Origin: Thermoanaerobaculia bacterium
GTDB taxonomy: Bacteria; Acidobacteriota; Thermoanaerobaculia; Multivoradales; J023
Direction: 5' to 3'
DNA length: 64,000 bases
NCBI GenBank assembly: GCA_030431255.1
Contig: JAUIJL010000003.1
Location: 434,001 to 498,000, forward strand
Notes under the pieces: generated by a model
The model's input: the letters and a program-made list of their open reading frames with translations, nothing else
The model's database searches: none
What the model was told of the DNA's origin: nothing
Shown: one piece after another, positions 26,170 through 34,616 of the stretch
Position numbering within the stretch: position 1 is the first letter of the stretch
Layout: every line of letters starts with the position of its first letter
Translations under genes and position numbers: made by a program

Positions 26170-26706
26170 TCAGAGCTTGCCCGAAGCTTTGATTTTTCGG
26201 GCTCGGTCCAAGCAGGTTTCAAGGGCTTCGGAGATGTCCAATCGGCCTTCCTCGATGTCCAAGAGCTCGACGATGGACAATCCCAGCATGCGCCGAATCA
26301 GCTCGGAGCGGCGTCGCTCGAACGCCAGCTCATCGATCACCCGCCCGGACCATGCCTCCTTCTCGAGACGGGTGATCCATTCCACCGGTACCTCGGCGGC
26401 TTTAGCGAGCTTGGGCCTCGACCCCCAGACTTCACGACGCACCACGCAAACCACAGCCGAAATGGGATTGCGCACCATGGGACGGCGCCCGGGCGAGCCC
26501 TTGGCCGACCGATCCGCTGCAATTCGGGCCGCCCTCAAGGCGGCTTCCGCCTTTTTTCGCATGGCCGCCGCGTGCTCGGGAAAGAGCTCCGGCGGTTTTT
26601 GCCATTGGGCACGGGGCCGCGGCCGTGGTGGTGGCGGCGCGGCTTCCTCCGGGTCGGCGGAGGGAGCTTCCAGTAGTAGCTCGGGAAAGAGGGGAACTTG
26701 TTTCAT
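26170..26706 (-). CDS. Hypothetical protein, 178 aa, Pro/Arg-rich N terminus
   Basis: No family is recognised. Residues 1-35 are rich in Pro, Glu and Arg and look disordered. A basic helix (MRKKAEAALRAARIAADR) follows. Residues 80-175 look folded, with VWGSRPKLAKAAEVPVEW, which has a helix-turn-helix flavour, and then helical segments around RMLGLSIVELLDIEEGRLDI. There is no signal peptide or membrane helix. It lies 48 bases downstream of the selenocysteine redoxin gene on the same strand, so the two may be co-transcribed. A small DNA- or protein-binding protein is possible but unproven. Confidence 0.65.
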   Translation of the reverse strand: MKQVPLFPELLLEAPSADPEEAAPPPPRPRPRAQWQKPPELFPEHAAAMRKKAEAALRAARIAADRSAKGSPGRRPMVRNPISAVVCVVRREVWGSRPKLAKAAEVPVEWITRLEKEAWSGRVIDELAFERRRSELIRRMLGLSIVELLDIEEGRLDISEALETCLDRARKIKASGKL

Positions 26707-26754
26707 GGGGCCGCAGGTGCCTGGAAGGTATCGGACACTTTCAGCTGAGCTCGG

Positions 26755-27540
26755 TTAGGGGGCAGGCGAGCCGCCCCTCTCCAGCTGGTCGAAGGCGGCC
26801 AAGATGGTATCCGGCTTCGGGCGAACGCGGTAGTTGGGCGCCAGATGCGACCACAGAACTTTTCCGTTGCGGTCGATGATGAAGCTAGAGCTTTGAGGCA
26901 GGTCTGCACCGTCCATGGGACGCCCGCCGGCATGACGGATATCCAGAAGCTCGATCAGCTGCCCTTCAGGATCCGAGTAGAAATCGAATTGGGCGCCGGA
27001 AGCCTCTCGCATAACTCTCAGATGCTCGGGTGCGTCGAGGCTGGCGGCCACGATTCGTAGGCCCTTCTGCTCAAATGCTTCTGCGTTTTGTTGGAGCTCG
27101 ACCAGCTCCCGTTTGCAGAACGGTCACCAATAGCCCCGGTAGATCACCAGAAGAGTGGCAGCGGGTTGAGAGCCGTCCGGCAGCGGGCTCAAGAGCTTTC
27201 CGACGGAATCGTCGTGTTTGGCCAGCTCCAGTCGTGCCAGCTTCTCCAGGGTTTGGCCCTGGGCTGTGGCCGATCCTTCGCGGTCATAAGCGGAATAGTC
27301 GAGGGTGTACCAGATGAAGGCGACCGCCAAGAATGTTGAGAAAGCGAAAGCCAACCCTCTCAAAACCCTTTGCACCTTGGATCCGGCTTTCAAGGTGAGG
27401 TGCAGGAGCCAACCCGCGGTGGCCAGCCCGATCAAGAAGTGGGCGATCGGGATGTCTTGGCGGATTCCCACCTCGGTGGCCAGGACGAAATAGGCGATCA
27501 CGGAGACGATCGACAGGAGTAGGGCTAGAAAAGTCTGCAT
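26755..27540 (-). CDS. Membrane-anchored selenocysteine redoxin (UxxC, UGA read as Sec)
   Basis: One reading frame of 262 codons runs from ATG 27540 to the stop at 26755. It is interrupted only by TGA at 27126-27124, at residue 139. On either side it reads LVIYRGYW-(U)-PFCKRELVELQ, the active site of AhpC/TSA-type redoxins with the first cysteine replaced by selenocysteine. Downstream it continues as a redoxin domain (LRIVAASLDAPEHL, DLPQSSSFIIDRNGKVLW). The N terminus has about three transmembrane helices (residues 1-80), then a short extracytoplasmic linker. A hairpin matching a bacterial SECIS follows the TGA. It is probably a thiol- or selenol-dependent peroxidase or oxidoreductase facing the periplasm. 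Pseudogene decay is unlikely given the conserved flanks. Confidence 0.88.
27093..27109 (-). promoter_or_regulatory. Bacterial SECIS element inside the redoxin gene
   Basis: On the minus strand GGAGCT-GGTCG-AGCTCC forms a perfect 6-bp stem with a 5-base loop starting with GGUC. The stem starts at +15 and the GGUC at +21 after the in-frame UGA. In the Escherichia coli fdhF SECIS the apical GGUC lies at +19 to +22, so both position and loop fit SelB recognition. Confidence 0.8.
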
Positions 27541-27617
27541 GGGCCAATAATCGCAGATCTAGCCCTTCTTGAACAGCTGAACGGTCGTCTCGAGATCAGG
27601 GGAAGGGTCGACGCAAG

Positions 27618-27637
27618 GGCCGGCACGGGAGCCGGCC
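27618..27637 (-). terminator. Terminator-like hairpin
   Basis: GGCCGGC and GCCGGCC form a perfect 7-bp GC stem with a 6-base loop, about 40 bases after the stop of the polymer-forming protein gene and 80 bases before the redoxin start. There is no T run, so it may only attenuate read-through. Confidence 0.45.
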
Positions 27638-27674
27638 GGAGAGCCAACTGGAGAACCTTGGTCGGCCTGTCAGA

Positions 27675-29249
27675 CTAGCCGCGAGCGCCGGATCCATCGT
27701 CGTCCTCCGTCTGCGGCTCTGAATCCGTGAGGGAGCCCTCCGAGGAATCCAAAAGCTCTGGATCGTTTGCAAGGTCCGTGGAATCCGAGGGGTCGCGCAG
27801 CCCCGTGCTGGGCACTGGTGGTGGCGGATCCAGAAACGGATCCGGTTCCGCTGACGGGTCTGCGGGCGGTCGGCCGTCCCAGGTCCCCAAGCCCGATGTC
27901 GCCGGCAGGGGCGAGAATTGATCCAGCACTGCAGCTCCTAAACCGATGGTCCAGGCCAAGTATTTAAGGCAGAAGCCGAGCATCAACAGGAGAATCGCCG
28001 TCAGTCGGATGGGCCACGGCGTGATCGACATGGCTTCGCCGAGGATCGACCAGCCGTAGAGGAAGAACAAGCCGACCATCAGGAGCAAGTATTTTCCCAG
28101 GCCCTGCAAATTGAATCGCCGCTGGATCCAGCGGCCAGTGGTCAGGGACACGCCGGCGAATCCCAAGAGCAGGTAGATGACGATCGCCAAGCACATCAAG
28201 GGCAGAACGAAAATCAGCAATGGGATTCCGACGATCGAGATCAAGAGCACGATGCAGACCAGTCCCAGGAGGGGCGCAAAAAGGACCTCGACCAAGAGAC
28301 CCACCAAGCCGGATTTCCAAGGCTCCAACTCGGCTCGCCGGCTGATTGCCTCGACCTTATTCGGCGCCAGCAAGAGCACCAGCAAAAGAATGATCGCCAA
28401 TAGGCCGAGACCGATGGCGCGACCGAAAAGATCGAACCAAGAGAAATCGAAGAGCTCGAAGCTGGGCCAGAAAATATTCGGCCTGCCGAGATCGATTCTC
28501 AGATCTCCCAGGTCGATGGCCTCACCCACACCCACCTGGGTGATTTCGCCGTCGACCTCGGATCCCGGCTCCCGTCGAATGCCGCCTCCAACCGCCACCA
28601 CATCCCCGTCGATGACGGAATCGGGCCCGAGGTGAATCGGTCCGCCGATCACCACCAACGAGCCGTCGACGCGGCCTTGCACGCTGGCGGAGCCGAGGAT
28701 GACGGTGGCATCGCCGTCGACCTCACCGTCGACGATCAACGGACCGCTGAATAGAACCACCTCCCTGACGGATTCGTTTTCCTCGATCCGCAGACCACTG
28801 CCAAAGGACACTTGGGTGTCGCGGCGATTGCGATAACGTCGCCGGCTGCGGCGCTCGTCCTCGTCCTCCTCCTCGTCGTCGCTGAGCTCAGGTGCCTCAG
28901 GGGGCGCGGGTGGGTCTTCAGGAGCGTCGATGACCTCGTCCTCGGACCGCGGGCTTTCACCTGCGGCCATGGCGAGGATCCAATCCGCATCGTTGTCCAC
29001 AAACCTGCGGAGGTCCGCTTCGGAGAGCTCAGCTCCGTCGATAGTGACCGCGCCGTCGAGGATCTCGAGGGTGTCGAAGTCGTCGCCTTCCAGGGGTTGG
29101 AGGACCCACCCTCGACTCAGCTGCACAACGCGGTAATCCTGTTGAATCTCCTCGAGAGTGGGCACATCTTGGGCGCCGGCGGCGGCGGCCAGCAGCATCC
29201 AGCCCAGGCAGAGCGCGGAGATCCGAGAGAAGGCGTTAAATCGAGACAT
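27675..29249 (-). CDS. Exported polymer-forming (bactofilin-like) protein with C-terminal membrane helices
   Basis: The protein has 524 residues. A signal peptide (to about residue 26, ending AAAAGAQ) is followed by an acidic linker rich in Asp, Glu, Pro and Arg. Residues 160-245 are regular beta-helix repeats of the polymer-forming/bactofilin type (GPLIVDGEVDGDATVILGSA, GRVDGSLVVIGGPIHL, DSVIDGDVVAVGG). About five hydrophobic helices follow (about 270-445). The C-terminal 80 residues are an acidic, proline-rich tail. Putting the beta-helix outside the membrane is inference from the signal peptide. Its ATG overlaps the upstream gene by 14 bases, linking it to the ECF sigma cluster. Confidence 0.8.
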   Translation of the reverse strand: MSRFNAFSRISALCLGWMLLAAAAGAQDVPTLEEIQQDYRVVQLSRGWVLQPLEGDDFDTLEILDGAVTIDGAELSEADLRRFVDNDADWILAMAAGESPRSEDEVIDAPEDPPAPPEAPELSDDEEEDEDERRSRRRYRNRRDTQVSFGSGLRIEENESVREVVLFSGPLIVDGEVDGDATVILGSASVQGRVDGSLVVIGGPIHLGPDSVIDGDVVAVGGGIRREPGSEVDGEITQVGVGEAIDLGDLRIDLGRPNIFWPSFELFDFSWFDLFGRAIGLGLLAIILLLVLLLAPNKVEAISRRAELEPWKSGLVGLLVEVLFAPLLGLVCIVLLISIVGIPLLIFVLPLMCLAIVIYLLLGFAGVSLTTGRWIQRRFNLQGLGKYLLLMVGLFFLYGWSILGEAMSITPWPIRLTAILLLMLGFCLKYLAWTIGLGAAVLDQFSPLPATSGLGTWDGRPPADPSAEPDPFLDPPPPVPSTGLRDPSDSTDLANDPELLDSSEGSLTDSEPQTEDDDGSGARG

Positions 29250-29745
29250 GGGTTTGGTTCCTCTGAGAGCTGATCAAGGCGATCAAACAACGGCTGACAA
29301 TCAGCACGAAAGTGGTGGTCAAAGCTAGAGCAGTCAAAGCTTGAGGGCTTGCCGCCGCCACCCAAAGGGCGCGGCCGAAGCTGCCGAAGGCGGATCCCAG
29401 GGTCCACAGCTCCACCAAAAAGTGGGCCGTTCCGGCGATCGCTTCCGCGGCCACACGGATGGCCGCGCTCAGGTCGACGGCCGTCAGGACACCGAGCATG
29501 AGCGGAGTCATCCAAGCGGCCGTAGCGGCGGTGAAGAGGAGGGCCGCCATCGTGACGTAGCGGCTCCAACCCCTCAGATCCTCGGGGCGGATCACTCCCG
29601 CCCGCTGGAGCACCCGTTGAGAGAAATCCGTAGACGGCACCGGTGTCGGCAGACTGCCGAACAGCTCAAAAAGCGCGACTTCCGCTTCTTGGTCCCTCTC
29701 GTGGCTTTCCAGCTCTAGCCAACGACTTAGATTTTCTCGGCTCAT
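29236..29745 (-). CDS. Membrane protein, putative anti-sigma-like factor
   Basis: The 169-residue protein has a soluble N-terminal segment of about 60 residues (LSRWLELESHERDQEAEVAL) and then three or four hydrophobic helices. It lies downstream of an ECF sigma factor gene and overlaps the polymer-forming protein gene, the position usually held by an anti-sigma factor. The N terminus lacks the His-Cys-Cys zinc motif of zf-HC2 anti-sigma factors. Residues 35-50 (PSTDFSQRVLQRAGV) resemble the short helix preceding the membrane segment in such proteins. The role is inferred from position only. Confidence 0.65.
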   Translation of the reverse strand: MSRENLSRWLELESHERDQEAEVALFELFGSLPTPVPSTDFSQRVLQRAGVIRPEDLRGWSRYVTMAALLFTAATAAWMTPLMLGVLTAVDLSAAIRVAAEAIAGTAHFLVELWTLGSAFGSFGRALWVAAASPQALTALALTTTFVLIVSRCLIALISSQRNQTHVSI

Positions 29746-29856
29746 GCGGTGGCTCCGTCAAGTCGATCGTCCCTCAAATCGGGACCTCCATCCCTATCTC
29801 CAGACCCTACGGGTCCTAGGCTGCCGGTGTTACGCCGGCAAATGAATTTTCTCAGA

Positions 29857-30468
29857 TCACGGCATCGAATCCGAATTCGGCGCCAGACCTTCCGCGGTCA
29901 AAACCGTGGCCAGCTGTTTTCTGGCCCGATGCAGCAATACCTTAACGCTCGCCATGCTGATCTCCATGGTGTCGGCGATTTCTTGATAGCTCAGACCGGC
30001 TTGGAAGCGCAGGATCAGCACTTGCCGGTAGTTCGGCCGAAGCTCCGTCAAGGCCCGATCGATCACCTCGCTCAGCTCCGCGGACTCCGCTTGCCGAAGA
30101 GGGGATTGATGCTCGGGAGCTTCGATCACCTCCCAGGAATCTTGCCCAGAGGCATCTGAAGCTTCGAGAGGAACCATCGGTCGCCGCTTGCGCCGCAAAT
30201 GATCGATGGCTCGATTGTGGGCGATCTTGAACAGCCAGCTGGAGAAGCTTCGGTCCGGGTCGAAGGAGCGTAAGCTCTGGAAGGCCCTGGCGAAGGCCTC
30301 TTGAGTGAGGTCCTCGGCCAGGCCGGGATCCCGAACCATGCGCGCCACCACCGACAGCACCGGCCGCTGATAGCGCTCCACCAAAAAGCGATAGGCATCA
30401 GCGGAGCCCTGGAGAGCTGCCTGGACGAGCTGGTCGTCGGTGGGGGCGGGGGCTTTCAAGACCGTCAA
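29857..30468 (-). CDS. ECF RNA polymerase sigma factor
   Basis: The 203-residue sigma-70 family protein has region 2 at about residues 20-95 (YRFLVERYQRPVLSVVARMV, LTQEAFARAFQSLRSF, SSWLFKIAHNRAIDHLRR). Region 4 follows at about 135-190 (LRPNYRQVLILRFQAGLSYQ, then MEISMASVKVLLHRARKQL). The start is one of two TTG codons, 30468 or 30459; GAGGAG lies 3 or 12 bases upstream respectively. It is followed after 111 bases, which include a small hairpin at 29822-29840, by the membrane protein and polymer-forming genes. It probably controls these envelope genes and itself. Confidence 0.93.
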   Translation of the reverse strand: MTVLKAPAPTDDQLVQAALQGSADAYRFLVERYQRPVLSVVARMVRDPGLAEDLTQEAFARAFQSLRSFDPDRSFSSWLFKIAHNRAIDHLRRKRRPMVPLEASDASGQDSWEVIEAPEHQSPLRQAESAELSEVIDRALTELRPNYRQVLILRFQAGLSYQEIADTMEISMASVKVLLHRARKQLATVLTAEGLAPNSDSMP

Positions 30469-30629
30469 CAGCTCCTCGGCCGGCGATCGACGCTAAAATG
30501 TCGGGACCGGCTCGCGTGGTTGGGGAGGCGGGTTGGAAGGCAAAGGTCGAATCGACTCAGCACCACCTACGCAGGGTCGCGAAGAAAGATCTATCACAAA
30601 GGAAATTCCCCACAAGGAGAATGCATTCC

Positions 30630-31208
30630 ATGGTTAAGCGGGTCCATCGTTCCATCGGTCTCTGTCTGTCAGTCTTCCTGCTCACGTCTTTTTGGGCTGC
30701 TCCGACCCGGGCCGGTGAGCTGGCAGGCGTCTCGATGTCGGATCGTACCCAAGTCGGCGACCAATCGTTGGTGTTGAACGGCATGGGGTTGCGGAAGAAG
30801 GCGATTTTCAAAGTTTATGTGGCCGGTCTCTACTTGAAGGCCAGGCAACAAGACACCACTCAGATTCTATCCGCTGACAGCCACCGTAAATTGGAGATGG
30901 AATTCCTGAGATCCGTGGGCAAGGAGTCGTTGGTCGGAGCCTGGAACGATTGCCTGGCGGCTTCATCGGGTGCCGGATCCTCCAGCCTGCAACGGGATTT
31001 CACCAAATTGAATGGCTGGATGGAGGATGTGAAGACCAAAGACCGTATGGCGTTCACCTACGAGCCGGAAAAAGGGTTGGCAGTCACGGTGAAAGGAAAG
31101 AAAGTCGGCGAGATTGAAGGAAAGCCGTTCGCCGACACTCTGTTTGGCTGTTGGATTGGTGATTCTCCACCCAGTGCCGACTTTAAGGCGGGGCTGCTGG
31201 GTCGCTGA
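30630..31208 (+). CDS. Exported chalcone isomerase-like protein
   Basis: ATG 30630 has AAGGAG ten bases upstream; ATG 30621, nine bases earlier, is too close to that site. The 192-residue product begins with a signal peptide (SIGLCLSVFLLTSFWAAPTRAG). The mature domain follows the bacterial chalcone-isomerase-like pattern: NGMGLRKKAIFKVYVAGLYL at the start, LEMEFLRSVGKESLVGAWND in the middle and GKPFADTLFGCWIGDSPP at the end. Bacterial members of this fold are thought to bind fatty acids or similar ligands rather than act on flavonoids. It is divergent from the ECF sigma gene. Confidence 0.87.
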   Translation: MVKRVHRSIGLCLSVFLLTSFWAAPTRAGELAGVSMSDRTQVGDQSLVLNGMGLRKKAIFKVYVAGLYLKARQQDTTQILSADSHRKLEMEFLRSVGKESLVGAWNDCLAASSGAGSSSLQRDFTKLNGWMEDVKTKDRMAFTYEPEKGLAVTVKGKKVGEIEGKPFADTLFGCWIGDSPPSADFKAGLLGR

Positions 31209-31715
31209 TCCCATTCGGGAACGTCGATCGCCGAGTCCGAGCCGGAATTCTATAGTAGCCGGCGTCCCATTTGCGGGGAGCGAATCGCGGGCGTCTTCGG
31301 TGCCACGCGTCGAGGTGGACATGCGGGGCCGGGGCTAGAGAAATTTCCCCCGTGTCGAACGCGAGCTTCGGACGAGCTAAATTCGAACGCTTGGTCGAAA
31401 ACGTTCCTCTTCGCCTCAGCAGACTTTTCAAATGATCTTTAGATGTATTGATTTCAATGGTTTCGCTGGAGGGTTCGTGAGCGAGGCCCGCGAAGATAGA
31501 AAGCGGCGAGGAAGGGGGCGCCCGCAGCTCAGCCGGCTGAGGAATTTGGTCAATCTAGGCGGTAAATTGCCTCTGGATACGGCGAATTCCAGGTGTTGTC
31601 GCCGGCGGGGGTGGAGATTACGGGGGCAGGCGAGGTGCTTGCGACCTTCTTTCACCTTGGACAAGATTTAGAAAATGAAGAGAGGATAAATCAAGGCCGG
31701 AATAAAATCTTGGGC

Positions 31716-31744
31716 AAAAAAAGGAGGGGCGCTTGGCGCCCCTC
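31716..31744 (-). terminator. Rho-independent terminator downstream of uppP
   Basis: On the minus strand GAGGGGCGC and GCGCCCCTC form a perfect 9-bp stem with a 3-base loop, followed by CC and seven Ts (31722-31716). It lies about 165 bases past the uppP stop and is the strongest terminator signal in this spacer. Confidence 0.85.
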
Positions 31745-31807
31745 GTTGGGAGGGATGAGAGGAGGATTTCGCCCCCTCGCAAGCAAATCCTACCAATCAG
31801 TCGGTTT

Positions 31808-31847
31808 TACTGTCAACCCTGGGGAAACACTGTCAACCCTGAGGAAA
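31808..31847. repeat. Two 20-bp direct tandem repeats
   Basis: ACTGTCAACCCTGGGGAAAC (31808-31827) is immediately followed by a copy with two mismatches (31828-31847). The pair lies between the uppP stop and its terminator. Confidence 0.8.
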
Positions 31848-31910
31848 TACCCTCAGCGGGCTAAGAACGGTCCAGTATCGATCTGTCGTCACGGGCCTTG
31901 CCCCGGGCTC

Positions 31911-32732
31911 CTAGGCCACCCAGAGCATTCCCAAGATCACTAGGCCCAAGACCACCCGGTAGACGACGAAGACCATCATGTTCTGATTCTGCAACCACGT
32001 CAGCAGCCAGTCGATCACCAAATAGGCGGAGATCGCCGAAGCTCCGTAACCGATGACCAGGGGAATCCATCCCGCGTTCAAGGTCGCTCCGGAGATCAGC
32101 TCCTGGATGTCGTGGGCTAGAGCAGCGAGGCTGACGGGAATGGAAAGCAGGAATGAGAAACGCGCAGCTTGGCGCCGGCTGAAGCCCAGCATGAGGCCGG
32201 CGGTCATGGTGACGCCGGAGCGAGAGGTGCCCGGCAAGAGCGCGAAGGCCTGCGCCGTCCCTACCCACAAGGCGTCACGAAAAGTGAGCGATCCCAGGTC
32301 GCGAGAGCCGGTGGCGCGATGATCCGCCCATCCGAGAAGCAGGCCGAAGCCGATCGACAGCAAGGCGATCAAGAGCGCGTTTCGACCGCTGGTGGAGATC
32401 CAGGAATAGAAGATCGCACCGGCGATCACCACCGGCAGGGTGGCCAGAATCAGAGCCGGGCCCATGGGAGCACCGGCTTCCGGATTGCGCCGCCAAGCGT
32501 CCGCGCGGGTCAGCATGTCGAGGAGATCCCGGCGGAAATACACCAACACCGCGGTGAGGGTTCCGGCGTTGGTGACGATGTCGAAGGTCAGTCCTTGATC
32601 GGGCCAGCCGAAGAGAATCGGTGTCAAGATGGCGTGGGCCGAGGAGCTGATGGGCAGGAATTCGGTCAGGCCTTGAATGAGGGCGAGCACGAGCGCTTGA
32701 AGGGACGTCATGGCGGCGTAACGGTACCGCAT
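31911..32732 (-). CDS. uppP: Undecaprenyl-diphosphate phosphatase UppP (BacA type)
   Basis: UppP recycles undecaprenyl diphosphate to the lipid carrier used for peptidoglycan and O-polysaccharide synthesis. The 273-residue protein has about eight transmembrane helices. Its active-site motifs are intact: LIQGLTEFLPISSSAH near the N terminus and LLPGTSRSGVTMTAGL in the second half. AAGGGG lies about eight bases before ATG 32732, with ATG 32711 as an alternative. It is divergent from rmlB, fitting a local theme of envelope polysaccharide synthesis. Confidence 0.96.
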   Translation of the reverse strand: MRYRYAAMTSLQALVLALIQGLTEFLPISSSAHAILTPILFGWPDQGLTFDIVTNAGTLTAVLVYFRRDLLDMLTRADAWRRNPEAGAPMGPALILATLPVVIAGAIFYSWISTSGRNALLIALLSIGFGLLLGWADHRATGSRDLGSLTFRDALWVGTAQAFALLPGTSRSGVTMTAGLMLGFSRRQAARFSFLLSIPVSLAALAHDIQELISGATLNAGWIPLVIGYGASAISAYLVIDWLLTWLQNQNMMVFVVYRVVLGLVILGMLWVA

Positions 32733-32970
32733 GGTCGAGCCCCTTGCCTAGGAGGTGGTAGCAAAACGGCAAATGGCGTCGGACCTGTCCCTCGGACGGG
32801 GGTCTGCTAGACCGCTCCAATCCAGGTATACTCTGGCCGTCGTCGGCCGATGGTCGGGTGGAGCCGCCACTCGGCTGAGCCTGACACGGCATCTTCCCGA
32901 ACGGCTCCCCGCCGGATCTAGCGATGGCTCTCGGGACTTCCCCGGCCGCAACTACAGATCGGAACTGGAT

Positions 32971-34053
32971 ATGGATAGATGGATTGTGACCGGCGGTGCC
33001 GGTTTCATTGGATCGAATTTTGTGCGACACATCCTCGACCACACCCGAGCAGAGGTGTTGGTCTTCGACAAGCTGACCTATGCCGGCAGCTTGGAAAGCT
33101 TGAAAGCGGTGGAGGATCACGCCTCCTACCGGTTTGTTCAAGGGGACATCACGGACCGCGAAGCAGTGCGCGAGCTCTTTGCGGATTTCCGCCCCACCGC
33201 GATCATCAACTTTGCCGCGGAAAGCCATGTCGATCGCTCGATCGACGGTCCGGGCGAGTTCGTCAACACCAACATCGTCGGCACCTTCGAGCTGTTGGAG
33301 GTCGCTCGCCATTGGGTGGCCGAGGAGCCCGATCAAAGGTCCGACTTCTGCTTTCTGCACGTCTCCACGGACGAGGTCTACGGCTCTCTCGGAGACGATG
33401 GTCTCTTCGAGGAAGAAACCCCCTACGCTCCGAATTCACCCTACGCGGCGTCCAAGGCGGCGGCAGATCACTTGGTGCGGGCCTACTTCCACACCTACGG
33501 CTTGCACACGGTGATCACCAATTGCTCGAATAATTACGGCCCGCTTCAATTCCCCGAAAAGCTGATTCCGCTGATGATCCTCAACGCCATTGAAGGACGA
33601 GATTTGCCGATCTACGGCGACGGCAAGAACGTTCGCGATTGGCTCTACGTGGACGACCATTGCAGCGGCATTTTGTTGGCCCTGAAAAATGGGCGCGGGG
33701 GAGAGAAATACAATATCGGCGGCCACAACGAGCGCACCAATGTCGAGGTGGTCGATCGCATTTGCGAGATCCTCCAGGAAGAGCTTCCGCCGTCTGAGAA
33801 TCCGAACTTGGCGGCCTCGGATCGCGCTGTCGAGCACTACAAGGATCTTAAGGTCTTCGTCACGGATCGCCCCGGTCACGACCGGCGGTACGCCATCGAC
33901 AGCTCCAAGATCAGCTCCGAGCTGGGGTGGAAAGCCGAGCATCACTTCGAGTCCGGTCTGCGGGAAACCGTGCGCTGGTATCTGGCCAATCGGGACTGGT
34001 GTGGAGCGGTGTCCGATCGATACGGGCGGCAACGGCTGGGGCTCAAATCATGA
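32971..34053 (+). CDS. rmlB: dTDP-glucose 4,6-dehydratase
   Basis: This is the second step of dTDP-L-rhamnose synthesis. ATG 32971 gives a 360-residue protein starting directly with the NAD-binding motif (WIVTGGAGFIGSNFV); the longer open frame back to 32755 is not protein-like. Family motifs are FAAESHVDRSI, the HVSTDEVYGSL segment, the catalytic YAASKAAADHLVRAY and DWLYVDDHC. Its stop overlaps the ATG of rmlC. The rmlA and rmlD genes are not in the window, so they must lie elsewhere if the pathway is complete. Confidence 0.96.
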   Translation: MDRWIVTGGAGFIGSNFVRHILDHTRAEVLVFDKLTYAGSLESLKAVEDHASYRFVQGDITDREAVRELFADFRPTAIINFAAESHVDRSIDGPGEFVNTNIVGTFELLEVARHWVAEEPDQRSDFCFLHVSTDEVYGSLGDDGLFEEETPYAPNSPYAASKAAADHLVRAYFHTYGLHTVITNCSNNYGPLQFPEKLIPLMILNAIEGRDLPIYGDGKNVRDWLYVDDHCSGILLALKNGRGGEKYNIGGHNERTNVEVVDRICEILQEELPPSENPNLAASDRAVEHYKDLKVFVTDRPGHDRRYAIDSSKISSELGWKAEHHFESGLRETVRWYLANRDWCGAVSDRYGRQRLGLKS

Positions 34054-34607
34054 AAATCACCGAGCTGTCGTTGCCCGGAGTGCTGTTGGTGGAGCCGCGG
34101 GTCTTCCCCGACGATCGAGGCTTTTTTCTCGAGACCTATCATCGAGACAAATTTGCCGACGGTGGGCTCGAGGCCACGTTCGTGCAGGACAATCATTCCA
34201 AATCCCACAAGGGCACGCTCCGCGGTCTGCACGCCCAAAGCCGCAAGCCCCAGGGGAAGCTGGTGCGCTGCGTGGAAGGGGAGATTTTCGACGTGGCGGT
34301 GGACATGCGGGTCGGATCTCCGAGCTTCGGACAATGGGTCGGTGAGACGTTGACCGCCGACAATTTCCGCCAACTCTATATTCCACCGGACTTCCTTCAC
34401 GGCTTCCTGGTGCTGTCGGAAGTGGCTCAGGTGGAATACAAATGCACCGACGTTTATGACCCCGGTCACGAGATCGGAGTCCTTTGGAACGACCCGGACA
34501 TCGCCATCGATTGGCCGCTGGAGGGAGAACCGCTTCTCTCGCCGAAGGACGCCGCCGCCCAGCGATTGAAGGATCTCAAGGAAGCATTGCCTCGGTATCG
34601 GGCCTAG
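34050..34607 (+). CDS. rmlC: dTDP-4-dehydrorhamnose 3,5-epimerase
   Basis: The 185-residue cupin enzyme performs the double epimerisation that follows RmlB. ATG 34050 overlaps the rmlB stop by four bases. Motifs are DDRGFFLETYHRDKF, FVQDNHSKSHKGTLRGLH with the catalytic His, the FDVAVDMRVGSPSFG segment, IPPDFLHGFLVLSE and YKCTDVYDPGHE. It is followed nine bases later by the DUF4301 gene, in one probable operon. Confidence 0.96.
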   Translation: MKITELSLPGVLLVEPRVFPDDRGFFLETYHRDKFADGGLEATFVQDNHSKSHKGTLRGLHAQSRKPQGKLVRCVEGEIFDVAVDMRVGSPSFGQWVGETLTADNFRQLYIPPDFLHGFLVLSEVAQVEYKCTDVYDPGHEIGVLWNDPDIAIDWPLEGEPLLSPKDAAAQRLKDLKEALPRYRA

Positions 34608-34616
34608 GAGCGATCG

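Larger units (their letters stand above)
31209..31910. other. 702-bp convergent spacer with no convincing gene
   Basis: This spacer lies between the stop of the chalcone-isomerase-like gene and the stop of uppP. It includes a locally AT-rich patch around 31420-31460 and another around 31665-31720. It also holds a strong minus-strand terminator (31716-31744) and a pair of 20-bp tandem repeats (31808-31847). Short open frames are present, for example 31432-31671, but they have no ribosome binding site and arginine-heavy, non-protein-like composition. Confidence 0.6.

Noticed and set aside
27124-27126. Reading the TGA as a nonsense mutation making the redoxin a pseudogene
   Set aside because: The frame is otherwise perfect on both sides, the TGA lies at the active-site Cys, and a SECIS-like hairpin follows at the expected distance.
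31432-31671. 79-codon plus-strand open frame in the spacer before uppP
   Set aside because: Composition is arginine-rich and irregular, there is no ribosome binding site, and no motif is visible.
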